From Sphingomonas sp. QA11 (GTDB lineage: Bacteria > Pseudomonadota > Alphaproteobacteria > Sphingomonadales > Sphingomonadaceae), in contig NZ_CP098774.1 of assembly GCF_028473665.1 (NCBI RefSeq), forward strand, positions 3,624,501 through 3,688,500: DNA of 64,000 bases. Direction: 5' to 3'. The position numbers and the translations under genes are program-made. Below the pieces are notes generated by a model, which was given only the letters and a program-made list of their open reading frames with translations, ran no database searches and was not told the origin of the DNA. This document shows positions 25,066-33,363 of the stretch, in pieces (the first letter of the stretch is position 1; the number at the start of each line of letters is the position of its first letter).

Positions 25066-26685
25066 ATGAGCACGCCGCTGCTGCGCGCGCCGCCCTTTCC
25101 GGGCATAGACGCGTCGGTAACGCGGCCGGGCGCTGGCACCGACCTCACATCCGACGCGATCGACCGCATTTTTTCCGCGATCCGCGAAGCGCGGGTCGGC
25201 GGGTGCTTCTGGGCAACGCCGGACACTGGCGCTGGCGCGACGGTGATCCTCCGCGCCCGAACGGCCGGCGAGATCGAACAGGCGCTGTCGGTGCTGACGG
25301 AGAAGGAGTTGAATGCCGGCACGCCGATCGTCCATGACGGCGCGACCACATCCCGGCAGGTCGATCCCTGGTCAGTGCTGGACGCTGCCCTGACGCTGGT
25401 CGCCCATGGCGATGACGAGTGGATCGCGCTCGCCGTGATCGCCGGCGCGCGCGTGCATTTCCTGTCAGGCGGCCGTTTCGGTGCGCCTGGCGACGATGTC
25501 GCCCGCCTGCGGCAGATCGTCGCCGAAGACCTGATGCGGGTCAGCTACCGCGACCCCTTTACCGGGCAGGACGTTCATATCGAGGAAACGATCGCGCTCC
25601 TAGCGGACTGGCGCCGGACGCTCCGGGCCAACCAGCAGATCGTCGCCGGGTGCGGCTTCAGCTGGTGGAAACGGCGCGAGATAGCGCGGTTCCTGTGGAC
25701 GCCCGAGCACCCTCTGCGCTTCTTCCGGTCAGCACGGCGAGCGCTTGCCCATGCCGAACGGCATGGCGGCGCGGTCGCGATCTGGCCGTCGCGCGTGCCT
25801 GACGGCATGGCAGCCTCAGCGGCAGCGAGGAATGTGTCGCTGGTCCGTGTCGAGGATGGGTTCGTTCGGTCGGTCGGGCTCGGCAGCAACCTCGTACCGC
25901 CCTCGTCGGTTGCGGTCGACCGGCGCGGGATCCATTATGATCCTGCCCGGCCGAGCGATCTCGAATTGCTCCTCGCCGACGCTGACTTCCCCCCAGCGCT
26001 CCTCGCGCGCGCCGGGCAGTTGCGCGAGACGATCATAGACGCCGGAATCAGCAAATATGGCAGTGGCATCACCCATGCCTTCCCGCCCCGCCAAGCGGGG
26101 CGCCGCCTTGTGCTGGTGCCGGGACAGGTCGAGGACGACATGTCGGTGCGCCTCGGCGGGGGTGGGCTGTCAAGCAATCTCGAACTCCTGCGCCGCGCGC
26201 GCGCATTGGAACCGGATGCGGAAATCTGGTTCCGCCCCCATCCCGACGTCAATGCCGGCCATCGCAAGGGCGCGGTGCGCGAGGCCGACGCCCTCGAATA
26301 TGCCGACCGGATCGTCAACGGCGGCGGGATGGCGTCCCTGCTCGACCAGGTCGACGCAGTGCACGTGCTCACCTCGCTCACCGGCTTCGAGGCGCTGCTG
26401 CGCGGGCGCGAGGTGACCTGCCATGGCATGCCTTTCTACGCCGGCTGGGGCCTTACCCGCGATCTCGCGCCGGTGCCCGACCGGCGCGGGCGGCGACTCA
26501 CGCTCGAGGCGCTGATCGCTGCGGTGCTGATCGTCTATCCGCGCTATCTCGATCCCGTGACCGGCCTGCCCTGCCCACCCGAACTGCTGATCCGCCGCAT
26601 GGGAGAAGGCGCCGCCCACAACCGGCTTGGGTGGGTTACCCGGCTGCGCCAGGTGCAGGGCCGGCTGCTGAGGCGTCGGACCTGA
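25066..26685 (+). CDS. kpsC: KpsC-like capsule Kdo-linker transferase
   Basis: A cytoplasmic beta-Kdo transferase expected to build the Kdo linker on the capsule lipid anchor. The C-terminal module (about 195-530) is complete: VRVEDGFVRSVGLGSNLVPP, VAVDRRGIHYDPARPSDLE, ISKYG, WFRPHPDVNAGHRKG, VHVLTSLTGFEALLRGREV and TCHGMPFYAGWGLT. The N-terminal part keeps only the end of the first KpsC module (YRDPFTGQDVHIEETIALLA, FSWWKRREIARFLW); the EDGF half is absent, so at about 540 residues it is shorter than the two-module enzyme. The start is uncertain: ATG 25066 gives the RAPPFPG N-terminus typical of the family, while upstream starts (from 24928) add an Arg-rich stretch. Confidence 0.9.
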   Translation: MSTPLLRAPPFPGIDASVTRPGAGTDLTSDAIDRIFSAIREARVGGCFWATPDTGAGATVILRARTAGEIEQALSVLTEKELNAGTPIVHDGATTSRQVDPWSVLDAALTLVAHGDDEWIALAVIAGARVHFLSGGRFGAPGDDVARLRQIVAEDLMRVSYRDPFTGQDVHIEETIALLADWRRTLRANQQIVAGCGFSWWKRREIARFLWTPEHPLRFFRSARRALAHAERHGGAVAIWPSRVPDGMAASAAARNVSLVRVEDGFVRSVGLGSNLVPPSSVAVDRRGIHYDPARPSDLELLLADADFPPALLARAGQLRETIIDAGISKYGSGITHAFPPRQAGRRLVLVPGQVEDDMSVRLGGGGLSSNLELLRRARALEPDAEIWFRPHPDVNAGHRKGAVREADALEYADRIVNGGGMASLLDQVDAVHVLTSLTGFEALLRGREVTCHGMPFYAGWGLTRDLAPVPDRRGRRLTLEALIAAVLIVYPRYLDPVTGLPCPPELLIRRMGEGAAHNRLGWVTRLRQVQGRLLRRRT

Positions 26686-27878
26686 TGGCGAAGGACGTCA
26701 TCCTCGACCTGTCGCGTCTGGTATCCCGCGCGCGGCATCACACGCCCTCCGGTGTCGACCGAGTCGAGATGGCCTATGCGCGCGGCCTGCACGCGCGCCT
26801 CGGCGACCGGCTCCGCTATGCTGCGGTGCATCCCTTCGGGGTCTATGGCAGGCTCTCCACCGACAGGGCGTTGCGGTTCCTCGACACGCTTGAGCAGCGC
26901 TGGGAGAGCGAGGAAGGCAATGTCGAGCAGCGTTCGCTGATCGAGGTGCTGCCGTCATTGCTCAGGCTTCTGCCGGAACGACCCCACGCGTCTCCCGGAA
27001 GCGTCTATGTCCAGGCGTCGCCGCATCATCTCACCCGGCCAGCGCTGGTCCGGCGAATCCTCGCGCGCGAGCAAGCACGGTTCCTCTGCCTGGTTCACGA
27101 CCTGATTCCGATCGAATATCCCGAATATGCGCGTCCCAATGGCGCCAGGCTGCACCAGCGGCGGATCGAGACGATCGCGGCGCTCGCCGATAGCGTCATC
27201 GTCAATTCCGGCGCGACCGGCGAATCGCTGCGGCCGTGGCTCGAGCGGGCCGGGCGCAGCGTCGAGATGCGCGTCGCGCTGCTCGGCACGCATGATACTC
27301 CCGTGCCAGCGACGCCGATAGCAGTGCCGGACGAGCCTTATTTCATTTGCGTCGGCACGATCGAGCCGCGCAAGAACCATCTGCTGCTGCTCAATCTGTG
27401 GCGTGCCATGGCCGACACGCTGCCGCACGACACCATTCCGCGCCTGATCATCGTCGGGCGGCGCGGCTGGGAGAACGAGCAGGTGATCGACATGCTTGAA
27501 CGTTGCGCGGCATTGCGCAGCCATGTCGAGGAGTTGAACGGTTGTTCCGACCAGCGCCTGCAAGCATTGCTGCGCGGCGCGCGCGCGCTGTTGCTGCCGT
27601 CGTTCGCGGAAGGCTATGGCATGCCGGTCGCGGAGTCGCTGTCGATGGGAACGCCGGTGATCTGCAGCGATCTTCCCGCGCTGCGCGAGGCAGGCGGAGA
27701 GGCGCCCGACTTCCTCGATCCGCTCGATGGCCCTGCCTGGAGAGCCCACATCCTCGATTATTTCCGCGCCGGGCCTGCCCATGCGGCACAGAAGCAGCGC
27801 CTGATACAGTGGCGACCGCCCTCCTGGGACGATCACATCGCCACGGTCTGCGAGGCGATCAGCGATCTTCAGCAGTGA
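26685..27878 (+). CDS. Glycosyltransferase, GT4 family
   Basis: A 397-residue cytoplasmic GT-B glycosyltransferase. The C-terminal Glycos_transf_1 domain (about 200-380) shows ICVGTIEPRKNHLLLLNLW, LIIVGRRGWENE, and the donor-site region LLLPSFAEGYGMPVAESLSMG with the catalytic E-x7-E pattern. The ATG at 26685 shares a base with the kpsC stop (TGATG), so the two are coupled; a longer frame reads back into kpsC. The context points to a capsule repeat-unit or linker transferase; donor and acceptor sugars are unknown. Confidence 0.92.
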   Translation: MAKDVILDLSRLVSRARHHTPSGVDRVEMAYARGLHARLGDRLRYAAVHPFGVYGRLSTDRALRFLDTLEQRWESEEGNVEQRSLIEVLPSLLRLLPERPHASPGSVYVQASPHHLTRPALVRRILAREQARFLCLVHDLIPIEYPEYARPNGARLHQRRIETIAALADSVIVNSGATGESLRPWLERAGRSVEMRVALLGTHDTPVPATPIAVPDEPYFICVGTIEPRKNHLLLLNLWRAMADTLPHDTIPRLIIVGRRGWENEQVIDMLERCAALRSHVEELNGCSDQRLQALLRGARALLLPSFAEGYGMPVAESLSMGTPVICSDLPALREAGGEAPDFLDPLDGPAWRAHILDYFRAGPAHAAQKQRLIQWRPPSWDDHIATVCEAISDLQQ

Positions 27879-27897
27879 CCGGACCGCCGCGTCACTG
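27873..27897. terminator. Hairpin between convergent genes
   Basis: CAGTGAC (27873-27879) and GTCACTG (27891-27897) form a 7-bp stem over the glycosyltransferase stop, between two convergent genes. There is no clear T-run on either side, so it may be a weak bidirectional terminator. Confidence 0.3.
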
Positions 27898-27914
27898 CGT
27901 CCATCGTCGCCTGC

Positions 27915-28526
27915 TCATCCCCTCTTGTCGGGGATGTCAGTCCCGAACACGCGATCCCAGAAGATCGCGGTGATGGCGTAATTGCCTTCCTGCTTGACAT
28001 GATGGTGCCGGATATGGTGGCGCCGCAACAGGCGCATCAGCGGGCTGCGCATCGACAATTGGTGGCAGGCATAGTGGATCGTATCATACGCCACATAGCC
28101 GATGCCGAACCCCAGGGAGAGCACCGATCCCGCCGGGCCAAACAGAATCCGGAACACCGCCCAGACGGCGCTGAACAAGACCATGCTCACGATAGGCGGC
28201 ATGATGTTGCGGTAGCGATCGCCCGGCGCCGCATGGTGATTGCCATGAGCGAGGAAGATCAGCCAGCGGCCAAATGCCGAGGTCGGCTTCAGGTGGAAGA
28301 TGAACCGGTGCATCACATATTCGAACAATGTCCAGATCAGCACGCCGAGCAGGACAAGCAGGACCGACATCGGGAGACTTGCCGTTCCCCAGCCCGTATA
28401 CAGCACGAACGCAAGAAACGCCGCCCATGTCAGCGCGAACGCCGGCGGGGAGATCAGCGTAAACCGCTCCAGCAAATCATTGCGAAACAGCCTGATACGC
28501 GGCGCGGCAGACCTGTACTTCGTCAT
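27915..28526 (-). CDS. FA2H-like membrane fatty-acid (2-)hydroxylase
   Basis: A 203-residue di-iron membrane oxygenase of the fatty-acid hydroxylase/sterol desaturase superfamily. The histidine clusters are complete: HRFIFH, HGNHH, HYACH and HHIRHHH, and the frame EYVMHRFIFHLKP ... HGNHHAAPGD ... FWDRVFGT follows eukaryotic FA2H/Scs7 closely. Four membrane segments flank them. FA2H puts the 2-hydroxyl on the acyl chain of sphingolipids; sphingomonads carry 2-hydroxy acyl chains on their glycosphingolipids, so that role is a sensible inference. The start at 28526 drops an Arg-rich upstream stretch. It is divergent from an SDR gene with about 140 bases between. Confidence 0.88.
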   Translation of the reverse strand: MTKYRSAAPRIRLFRNDLLERFTLISPPAFALTWAAFLAFVLYTGWGTASLPMSVLLVLLGVLIWTLFEYVMHRFIFHLKPTSAFGRWLIFLAHGNHHAAPGDRYRNIMPPIVSMVLFSAVWAVFRILFGPAGSVLSLGFGIGYVAYDTIHYACHQLSMRSPLMRLLRRHHIRHHHVKQEGNYAITAIFWDRVFGTDIPDKRG

Positions 28527-28669
28527 CAGCAGGTCTCGTCTTCTCCCGTCGAGGGATCGGCATGCGCACAGCGGGACGCCCCCTGTCAAGCCGCAATGCA
28601 GCAAGGACCATCGTGCCCTCAGCAATGGGTCGCCCGCGACCCGTGTCATAAAACGGTCATAGTGCCGTC

Positions 28670-29446
28670 ATGAAAGCCGGATTGCCGGATCGGATCCTGA
28701 TCACCGGCGCCTCAGGCGGCCTGGGCGCGGCGCTTGCGCTGCACTATGCGGGGCCCCGTCGGACTCTGTTGCTATGGGGTCGCGACTGCGATCGGCTCGA
28801 ATCGGTCGCCGCAGCCTGTCGCGAGGCGGGGGCTGAAATTGTGATTCGTTCTCTCGATTTCTCCGACAGCGCCGCGGCGATCGCAGCGCTTGAGGAGGAG
28901 GATGAGAGAGGTCCGATCGGCTTGGCGCTGCTCGCCGCCGGGGCGGGCGATGTTGCGGCACCGGGCGATCTGGTCGAGGATGCAGGCCAGATCGTGCGAC
29001 TTGGGCTGGTCAACTTCGTCGCGGCGAGCGCGATGGCGGCCACGCTGGCGCGCTGCATGGCGCGGCGCGGTGAGGGTCGGATCGTCATGATCGGGTCAGC
29101 GGCCGCATTCCACGCACTGCCTTTCGCCGCCGCCTATGCCGGATCGAAAGCCGGCCTTGCACGCTTCGCCCAGGCCCTGCGGCTGAGCGTCAAGGAACAT
29201 GGTGTGCAGGTCACGCTCGTCTCGCCAGGCTTCATCGACACTGCGGCCGGACGGCAGACAGCCGGGCCGAAGCCCTTCCTCCTGCAACCCGCGGATGCTG
29301 CCGCACGCATCGCCAGGGCGGCGGCACGCGGCCAGGCCCACCTGATCTTTCCCTGGCCCTTCGCGCTCTTGCGATGGGTCGATCGCCTGTTGCCGATGGC
29401 GTTGCGCGACCGGCTGCTGCTCGGACTCAAGCCTCGCGACGGTTGA
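28670..29446 (+). CDS. Short-chain dehydrogenase/reductase
   Basis: A 258-residue NAD(P)-dependent oxidoreductase. The Rossmann motif is TGASGGLGAALAL (about 13-25), followed by the NAG-equivalent AAGAGD, the catalytic Ser in MIGSAAAF and the YAGSK Tyr-Lys pair. The C-terminal hydrophobic stretch (FPWPFALLRWVDRLLPMAL) resembles membrane-associated SDRs acting on lipids. Position beside an FA2H-like gene inside a capsule locus suggests a lipid or polysaccharide substrate; ketosphinganine-type reduction is possible but not shown. Its end overlaps the convergent sulfatase-fold gene by 20 bases. Confidence 0.9.
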   Translation: MKAGLPDRILITGASGGLGAALALHYAGPRRTLLLWGRDCDRLESVAAACREAGAEIVIRSLDFSDSAAAIAALEEEDERGPIGLALLAAGAGDVAAPGDLVEDAGQIVRLGLVNFVAASAMAATLARCMARRGEGRIVMIGSAAAFHALPFAAAYAGSKAGLARFAQALRLSVKEHGVQVTLVSPGFIDTAAGRQTAGPKPFLLQPADAAARIARAAARGQAHLIFPWPFALLRWVDRLLPMALRDRLLLGLKPRDG

Positions 29447-30932
29447 GCGCGATAGCATCAGCCGGCTCGGCGTCCGGTCGCACACAGCGCAGGATGGCGT
29501 GATGAAGCGCGGCAGGCGAAAGATCGACCCGCCCGGCGCCTCCGTTCGAAACTGGCCCGCCGGAGTCGAAACGTACGATCACATAAGGCGTATGGCGTGC
29601 CCCTCCCGGTGCTGTCACGCCGGGGATGCTCGGCCGGTGATCGCCGAAAAAAACCAGCAGCGCGGGCCGGCCGTCGCGCGACAGCCGTGCGATCAGGTCG
29701 CTCAGCATGGCGTCGCTGCTCTGCAGGTGGCGCAGATAGGCCTCGAGCCGCCCGCGCGCATCGCGCGCGTTGTCGCTGTCCCACGGCCCGTGATTTTCCA
29801 TCGTCACCGCGTAGATCAGCGTCGGCTGCATTGCCTTGTCGACCAGATCGATGAGCGAGGCCCCCAGAGTCCGATCGTCGACATACCGTCCGCCGTCGGG
29901 AAGGATCGGGGCGATCCCCTCCTCGCCGATCAGCCGGTCGAAGCCGATGGCGGGCATCAGCCGGTCGCGACTGTAGAAGCGCATGTCATGCGGATGGACG
30001 AAAGAACATTGATAACCGGCGCCCCGCAACCGCGCCGACAGCGCGTAGGACGATTCGCCATGCGCGCTCAGGAAGGGATCGTAGCGGCGGAAGCCGAGCG
30101 CAGCCTCACTGCGGCCGAACAGCACGCCATATTCAGTACGCATCGTGTAGGCGCCGAACCCACTGACATCGAGCTCGCCCCACTGCCATGCTGCTGCCCG
30201 GGCGCTCGTCAGCCCCGGCAGAGCGCACCGCGCCTCCCCGGTGAGATCGACCGGATCAGCGAAGGATTCGCACTGCACGATGACGATAAGCTCAGGAGGA
30301 AGCGGGTCCGCAACATCCGATATCGCCCGGAGCGCCGGGCAGGGCTGCGGGTCCGCCATCCGTCGCCAGCGCCGCCAGTAGAGCAGCAAGGTTGCGATCA
30401 GGCCATATCGGGAAAGGTCGTTTGCAAGGTCGGGCGTCTGCGCGACCGAGTCGAACCAGCGACTGCCGAGCAGCGAGGCCAGGGTCCCGCTTGTGAACAG
30501 CAGCAGCCCGGCTCCCACGAGATGGAGGTGCAGTTGCGCTGACGACAACAGCACAAGCACGACAAGCGCGATCGACGTACCGATCCCCAACATCCAGCGC
30601 TGGGGTGCCGAGATCGCCGTGAAATAGAAGCGCGGATGACGAAAGATGCCGACAATCAGCGCCAGATCCGAGAAAACGAGCGGCTCCCCCAGCATCTTGT
30701 GCTTCGCGTTGGACGCGACCGTGAACAGCCCCATCAACGCCGTAGCCAGAACGGCCGCGACCGGAGCGTTGCCCGAAACAGCCAGACAAAATCCGAACAT
30801 GGCCGTCATGACCAGCAGGTGCAGCACTATCCCCTGCCAGCGGCGCATATACCCCGTCCGCGGCCACACGGCCGCGTCCAGCAGCAACGACGCGACCAGC
30901 ATCGCCAGGAAAAGGATCACATCATTTGCCAC
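29427..30932 (-). CDS. Membrane sulfatase-fold transferase (LtaS/MdoB-like)
   Basis: A 501-residue inner-membrane protein. The first 180 residues hold about five membrane helices; the periplasmic remainder is an alkaline-phosphatase-superfamily domain with VIVQCESFADP (metal and nucleophile region), MENHGPWD and VFFGDHRPS. Such proteins transfer phosphoglycerol or phosphoethanolamine from lipids to glycans (LtaS, MdoB/OpgB, EptA groups), or less often cleave sulfates. The usual Thr nucleophile position is not obvious: VQCESF has Ser in its place. Lying between capsule genes, it may decorate capsule or a glucan; the substrate is open. Confidence 0.85.
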   Translation of the reverse strand: MANDVILFLAMLVASLLLDAAVWPRTGYMRRWQGIVLHLLVMTAMFGFCLAVSGNAPVAAVLATALMGLFTVASNAKHKMLGEPLVFSDLALIVGIFRHPRFYFTAISAPQRWMLGIGTSIALVVLVLLSSAQLHLHLVGAGLLLFTSGTLASLLGSRWFDSVAQTPDLANDLSRYGLIATLLLYWRRWRRMADPQPCPALRAISDVADPLPPELIVIVQCESFADPVDLTGEARCALPGLTSARAAAWQWGELDVSGFGAYTMRTEYGVLFGRSEAALGFRRYDPFLSAHGESSYALSARLRGAGYQCSFVHPHDMRFYSRDRLMPAIGFDRLIGEEGIAPILPDGGRYVDDRTLGASLIDLVDKAMQPTLIYAVTMENHGPWDSDNARDARGRLEAYLRHLQSSDAMLSDLIARLSRDGRPALLVFFGDHRPSIPGVTAPGGARHTPYVIVRFDSGGPVSNGGAGRVDLSPAALHHAILRCVRPDAEPADAIALNRREA

Positions 30933-31138
30933 AAAAGTCGCGTCGCCAGCCTCGATTAAGTCATGCCGTCTGGCCGCGGAAGGAAAGCGTGATGTCGCGT
31001 ATAGCGGGCGGTTGCATGGCTGTCACGGCCGGACAAAGCGCGCGACAACTTGGAAAAGCATCATGTCATCTGTATGCGGCCGCCAAGTAACGGCGGCGGC
31101 GTCTGGCCGCCATTGGACGATTCGAAGGGAAATCACGG

Positions 31139-32482
31139 ATGCCAGACCTGTTTCCCAACGGCCCCGTCCTAATGCCGCAGGTAGCGGCGCCGGGTGAGGC
31201 GCAGGCGCTCGCCAAGCGCAATATCCTGTTGCTGCAGGGGTTGATGGGGCCGCTTTTCCGTCGGCTTGGGCAGGCGTTGCACCGTGACGGCTACGGAGTC
31301 CACAAGGTCAATTTCAACGGCGGCGACCGGCTGTTCTGGCGTCTTCCCAACGGCGTCGATTATCGCGGATCGCTCGCTGACTGGCCCGAAGCGCTGCAAC
31401 TGTTGCTCGCTGATCGGCAGATCACCGATGTCGTGCTGTTCGGAGATTGCCGGCCGGTGCACATGGCGGCGATCGCCGTCTGCCGGGACCTGCACGTGCC
31501 GGTTCATGTGTTCGAGGAAGGATATATCCGGCCCGATTGGGTCACGCTCGAACTGGGCGGCGTCAACGGCCATTCGACACTGCCACGCGACCCAGCCTGG
31601 TACCGTGCTGAAGCAGCGGCACTGCCACCGGCTCCCGAGCACCATCCGGTTCCCTCCTCTTTCCGTCGCCGCGCCGCCGAGGGGCTGCTCTACAACGCAG
31701 CCGACGTGCTGACTCGGTCGCACTATCCCTATTGGGAGAATCATCGCCCCTGGCATCCCCTGGTGGAAGGCATGGGCTGGATGCGCAGGCTCATGCGGCA
31801 CAAGGCGGCGGCCGTACGATCGCAAGAAGTGCTCGCATCGCTCGAAACTCGCGGCCAGCCGTACATGCTCTTCCCGCTCCAGCTCGATTCGGACGCACAG
31901 ATCCGGCTGCATTCCTCCTTCGCCGGGATTGCCGACGCGCTTCGCATGGTGATCGCCTCCTTCGCGGCCAGCGCGCCGCCGGGGCTGCGGCTGGTCGTCA
32001 AGGAACATCCGCTCGACAACGGCGTGCGGGACTGGCGCCTGGAAACCGCCGCGCTGGCGGCGCTCCACGGCGTCGCGGACCGCGTCGACTATCTCGAAAG
32101 TGGCGACATCGTACCGGTGGCGCAACGCTCCAAGGGCATGGTGACGATCAACAGCACCAGCGGCACGCTGGCGCTGGCGCTCGACGTGCCGGTGATCGCC
32201 CTCGGCCAGGCGGTCTATGATATCGAAGGCATCACCTTTCAGGGTCGGCTCGACGATTTCTGGCGGGATCCCGGGAAACCCGACGCCGAAACCTTCGCTG
32301 CCTTCCGCCGCGTGCTGATCGACCGCTGCCTGGTGGCGGGCGGGTTCTTCTCCGAAGAAGCGCTCGCCAAGGTGACCGAGGGAGTCATCGCCCGCCTGGA
32401 AGCCGCAAGTCCGTTGAGGACCGCAGCGATCGGCCACAAGGGAACGTCCAGGGCGTGGAAAGGGATTCTGGCCCGGGATTGA
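31139..32482 (+). CDS. kpsS: Capsule Kdo transferase KpsS
   Basis: A 447-residue cytoplasmic enzyme of the capsule polysaccharide synthesis family. KpsS adds the first beta-Kdo to lyso-phosphatidylglycerol, before KpsC extends the linker. Family marks are ILLLQGLMGPLFRRLGQALH, VNFNGGDRLFW, DVVLFGDCRPVH, VFEEGYIRPDWVTLE, LFPLQLDSDAQIR, VKEHPLDNG, and TINSTSGTLALALDVPVI with GQAVYDI. It is convergent with rmlA, seven bases away. The ATG at 31139 is the first clear start after about 200 non-coding bases. Confidence 0.95.
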   Translation: MPDLFPNGPVLMPQVAAPGEAQALAKRNILLLQGLMGPLFRRLGQALHRDGYGVHKVNFNGGDRLFWRLPNGVDYRGSLADWPEALQLLLADRQITDVVLFGDCRPVHMAAIAVCRDLHVPVHVFEEGYIRPDWVTLELGGVNGHSTLPRDPAWYRAEAAALPPAPEHHPVPSSFRRRAAEGLLYNAADVLTRSHYPYWENHRPWHPLVEGMGWMRRLMRHKAAAVRSQEVLASLETRGQPYMLFPLQLDSDAQIRLHSSFAGIADALRMVIASFAASAPPGLRLVVKEHPLDNGVRDWRLETAALAALHGVADRVDYLESGDIVPVAQRSKGMVTINSTSGTLALALDVPVIALGQAVYDIEGITFQGRLDDFWRDPGKPDAETFAAFRRVLIDRCLVAGGFFSEEALAKVTEGVIARLEAASPLRTAAIGHKGTSRAWKGILARD

Positions 32483-32489
32483 ACTGCGA

Positions 32490-33359
32490 TCAACCGTTAG
32501 CCAACAAGCGGCGCAAATAACGCGCATAATCCGACTTGCCATGCCTGACCACGGCCTGCTCCAACTCAGCCGTCCCGATGAACCCCTGGCGGAAGGCGAT
32601 TTCCTCGGGGCTGGCGATTTTGAAACCCTGGCGTTTCTCCAGCACACGGACGAATTCGGCCGCGTCGAGCAGGCTGTCGGGCGTCCCCGTGTCGAGCCAC
32701 GCATAGCCGCGGCCCATCACCTCAACCGACAACTCGCCGCGCTCGAGATAGACGCGGTTGACGTCGGTGATCTCCAACTCGCCACGCGGCGAGGGCTGGA
32801 GGTCGGCGGCGATGTCCACCACCTGCTCGTCGTAGAAATAGAGGCCCGTCACTGCCCAGTTAGACTTCGGCGCGACCGGCTTCTCCTCGATCGAGAGCGC
32901 CTTCATGCCTGCGTCGAACTCGACCACGCCATAGCGCTCGGGATCGTTGACATGATAGGCGAAGACGCTCGCGCCCGTTTTACGCGCGCTGGGGCTGGCA
33001 AGCAGCTCAGGCAAACCGTGACCGTGATAGATATTGTCGCCCAGCACGAGCGCCGAGGGCTGACCCGCCACGAAATCCGCGCCGATGATATAGGCCTGCG
33101 CAAGGCCATCGGGACTCGGCTGTTCAGCATAGTCGAACGACATGCCCCATTGCGCGCCATCGCCTAACAGCACCTGGAAGGCGGGTAGATCGCGCGGGGT
33201 CGAGATAATCAGCACCTCGCGGATTCCCGCCAGCATCAGCGTGGTCAGCGGATAATAGATCATCGGTTTATCATAGACCGACATGAGCTGCTTCGAGGTC
33301 GCCAGCGTCATCGGATAGAGCCGGGTTCCGCTGCCCCCGGCCAGGATGATACCCTTCAT
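32490..33359 (-). CDS. rmlA: Glucose-1-phosphate thymidylyltransferase
   Basis: A 289-residue cytoplasmic enzyme forming dTDP-glucose from dTTP and glucose 1-phosphate, the first step to dTDP-L-rhamnose. It has the nucleotidyltransferase signature MKGIILAGGSGTRLYPMT, then KQLMSVYDKPMIYYPL, LVLGDNIYHGHGL and VEFDAGMKALSIEEKP. It is the last gene of the rmlC-B-D-A operon, four bases beyond the rmlD stop. The length is normal. The product sugar is presumably used in the capsule repeat unit. Confidence 0.97.
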   Translation of the reverse strand: MKGIILAGGSGTRLYPMTLATSKQLMSVYDKPMIYYPLTTLMLAGIREVLIISTPRDLPAFQVLLGDGAQWGMSFDYAEQPSPDGLAQAYIIGADFVAGQPSALVLGDNIYHGHGLPELLASPSARKTGASVFAYHVNDPERYGVVEFDAGMKALSIEEKPVAPKSNWAVTGLYFYDEQVVDIAADLQPSPRGELEITDVNRVYLERGELSVEVMGRGYAWLDTGTPDSLLDAAEFVRVLEKRQGFKIASPEEIAFRQGFIGTAELEQAVVRHGKSDYARYLRRLLANG

Positions 33360-33363
33360 CTTC

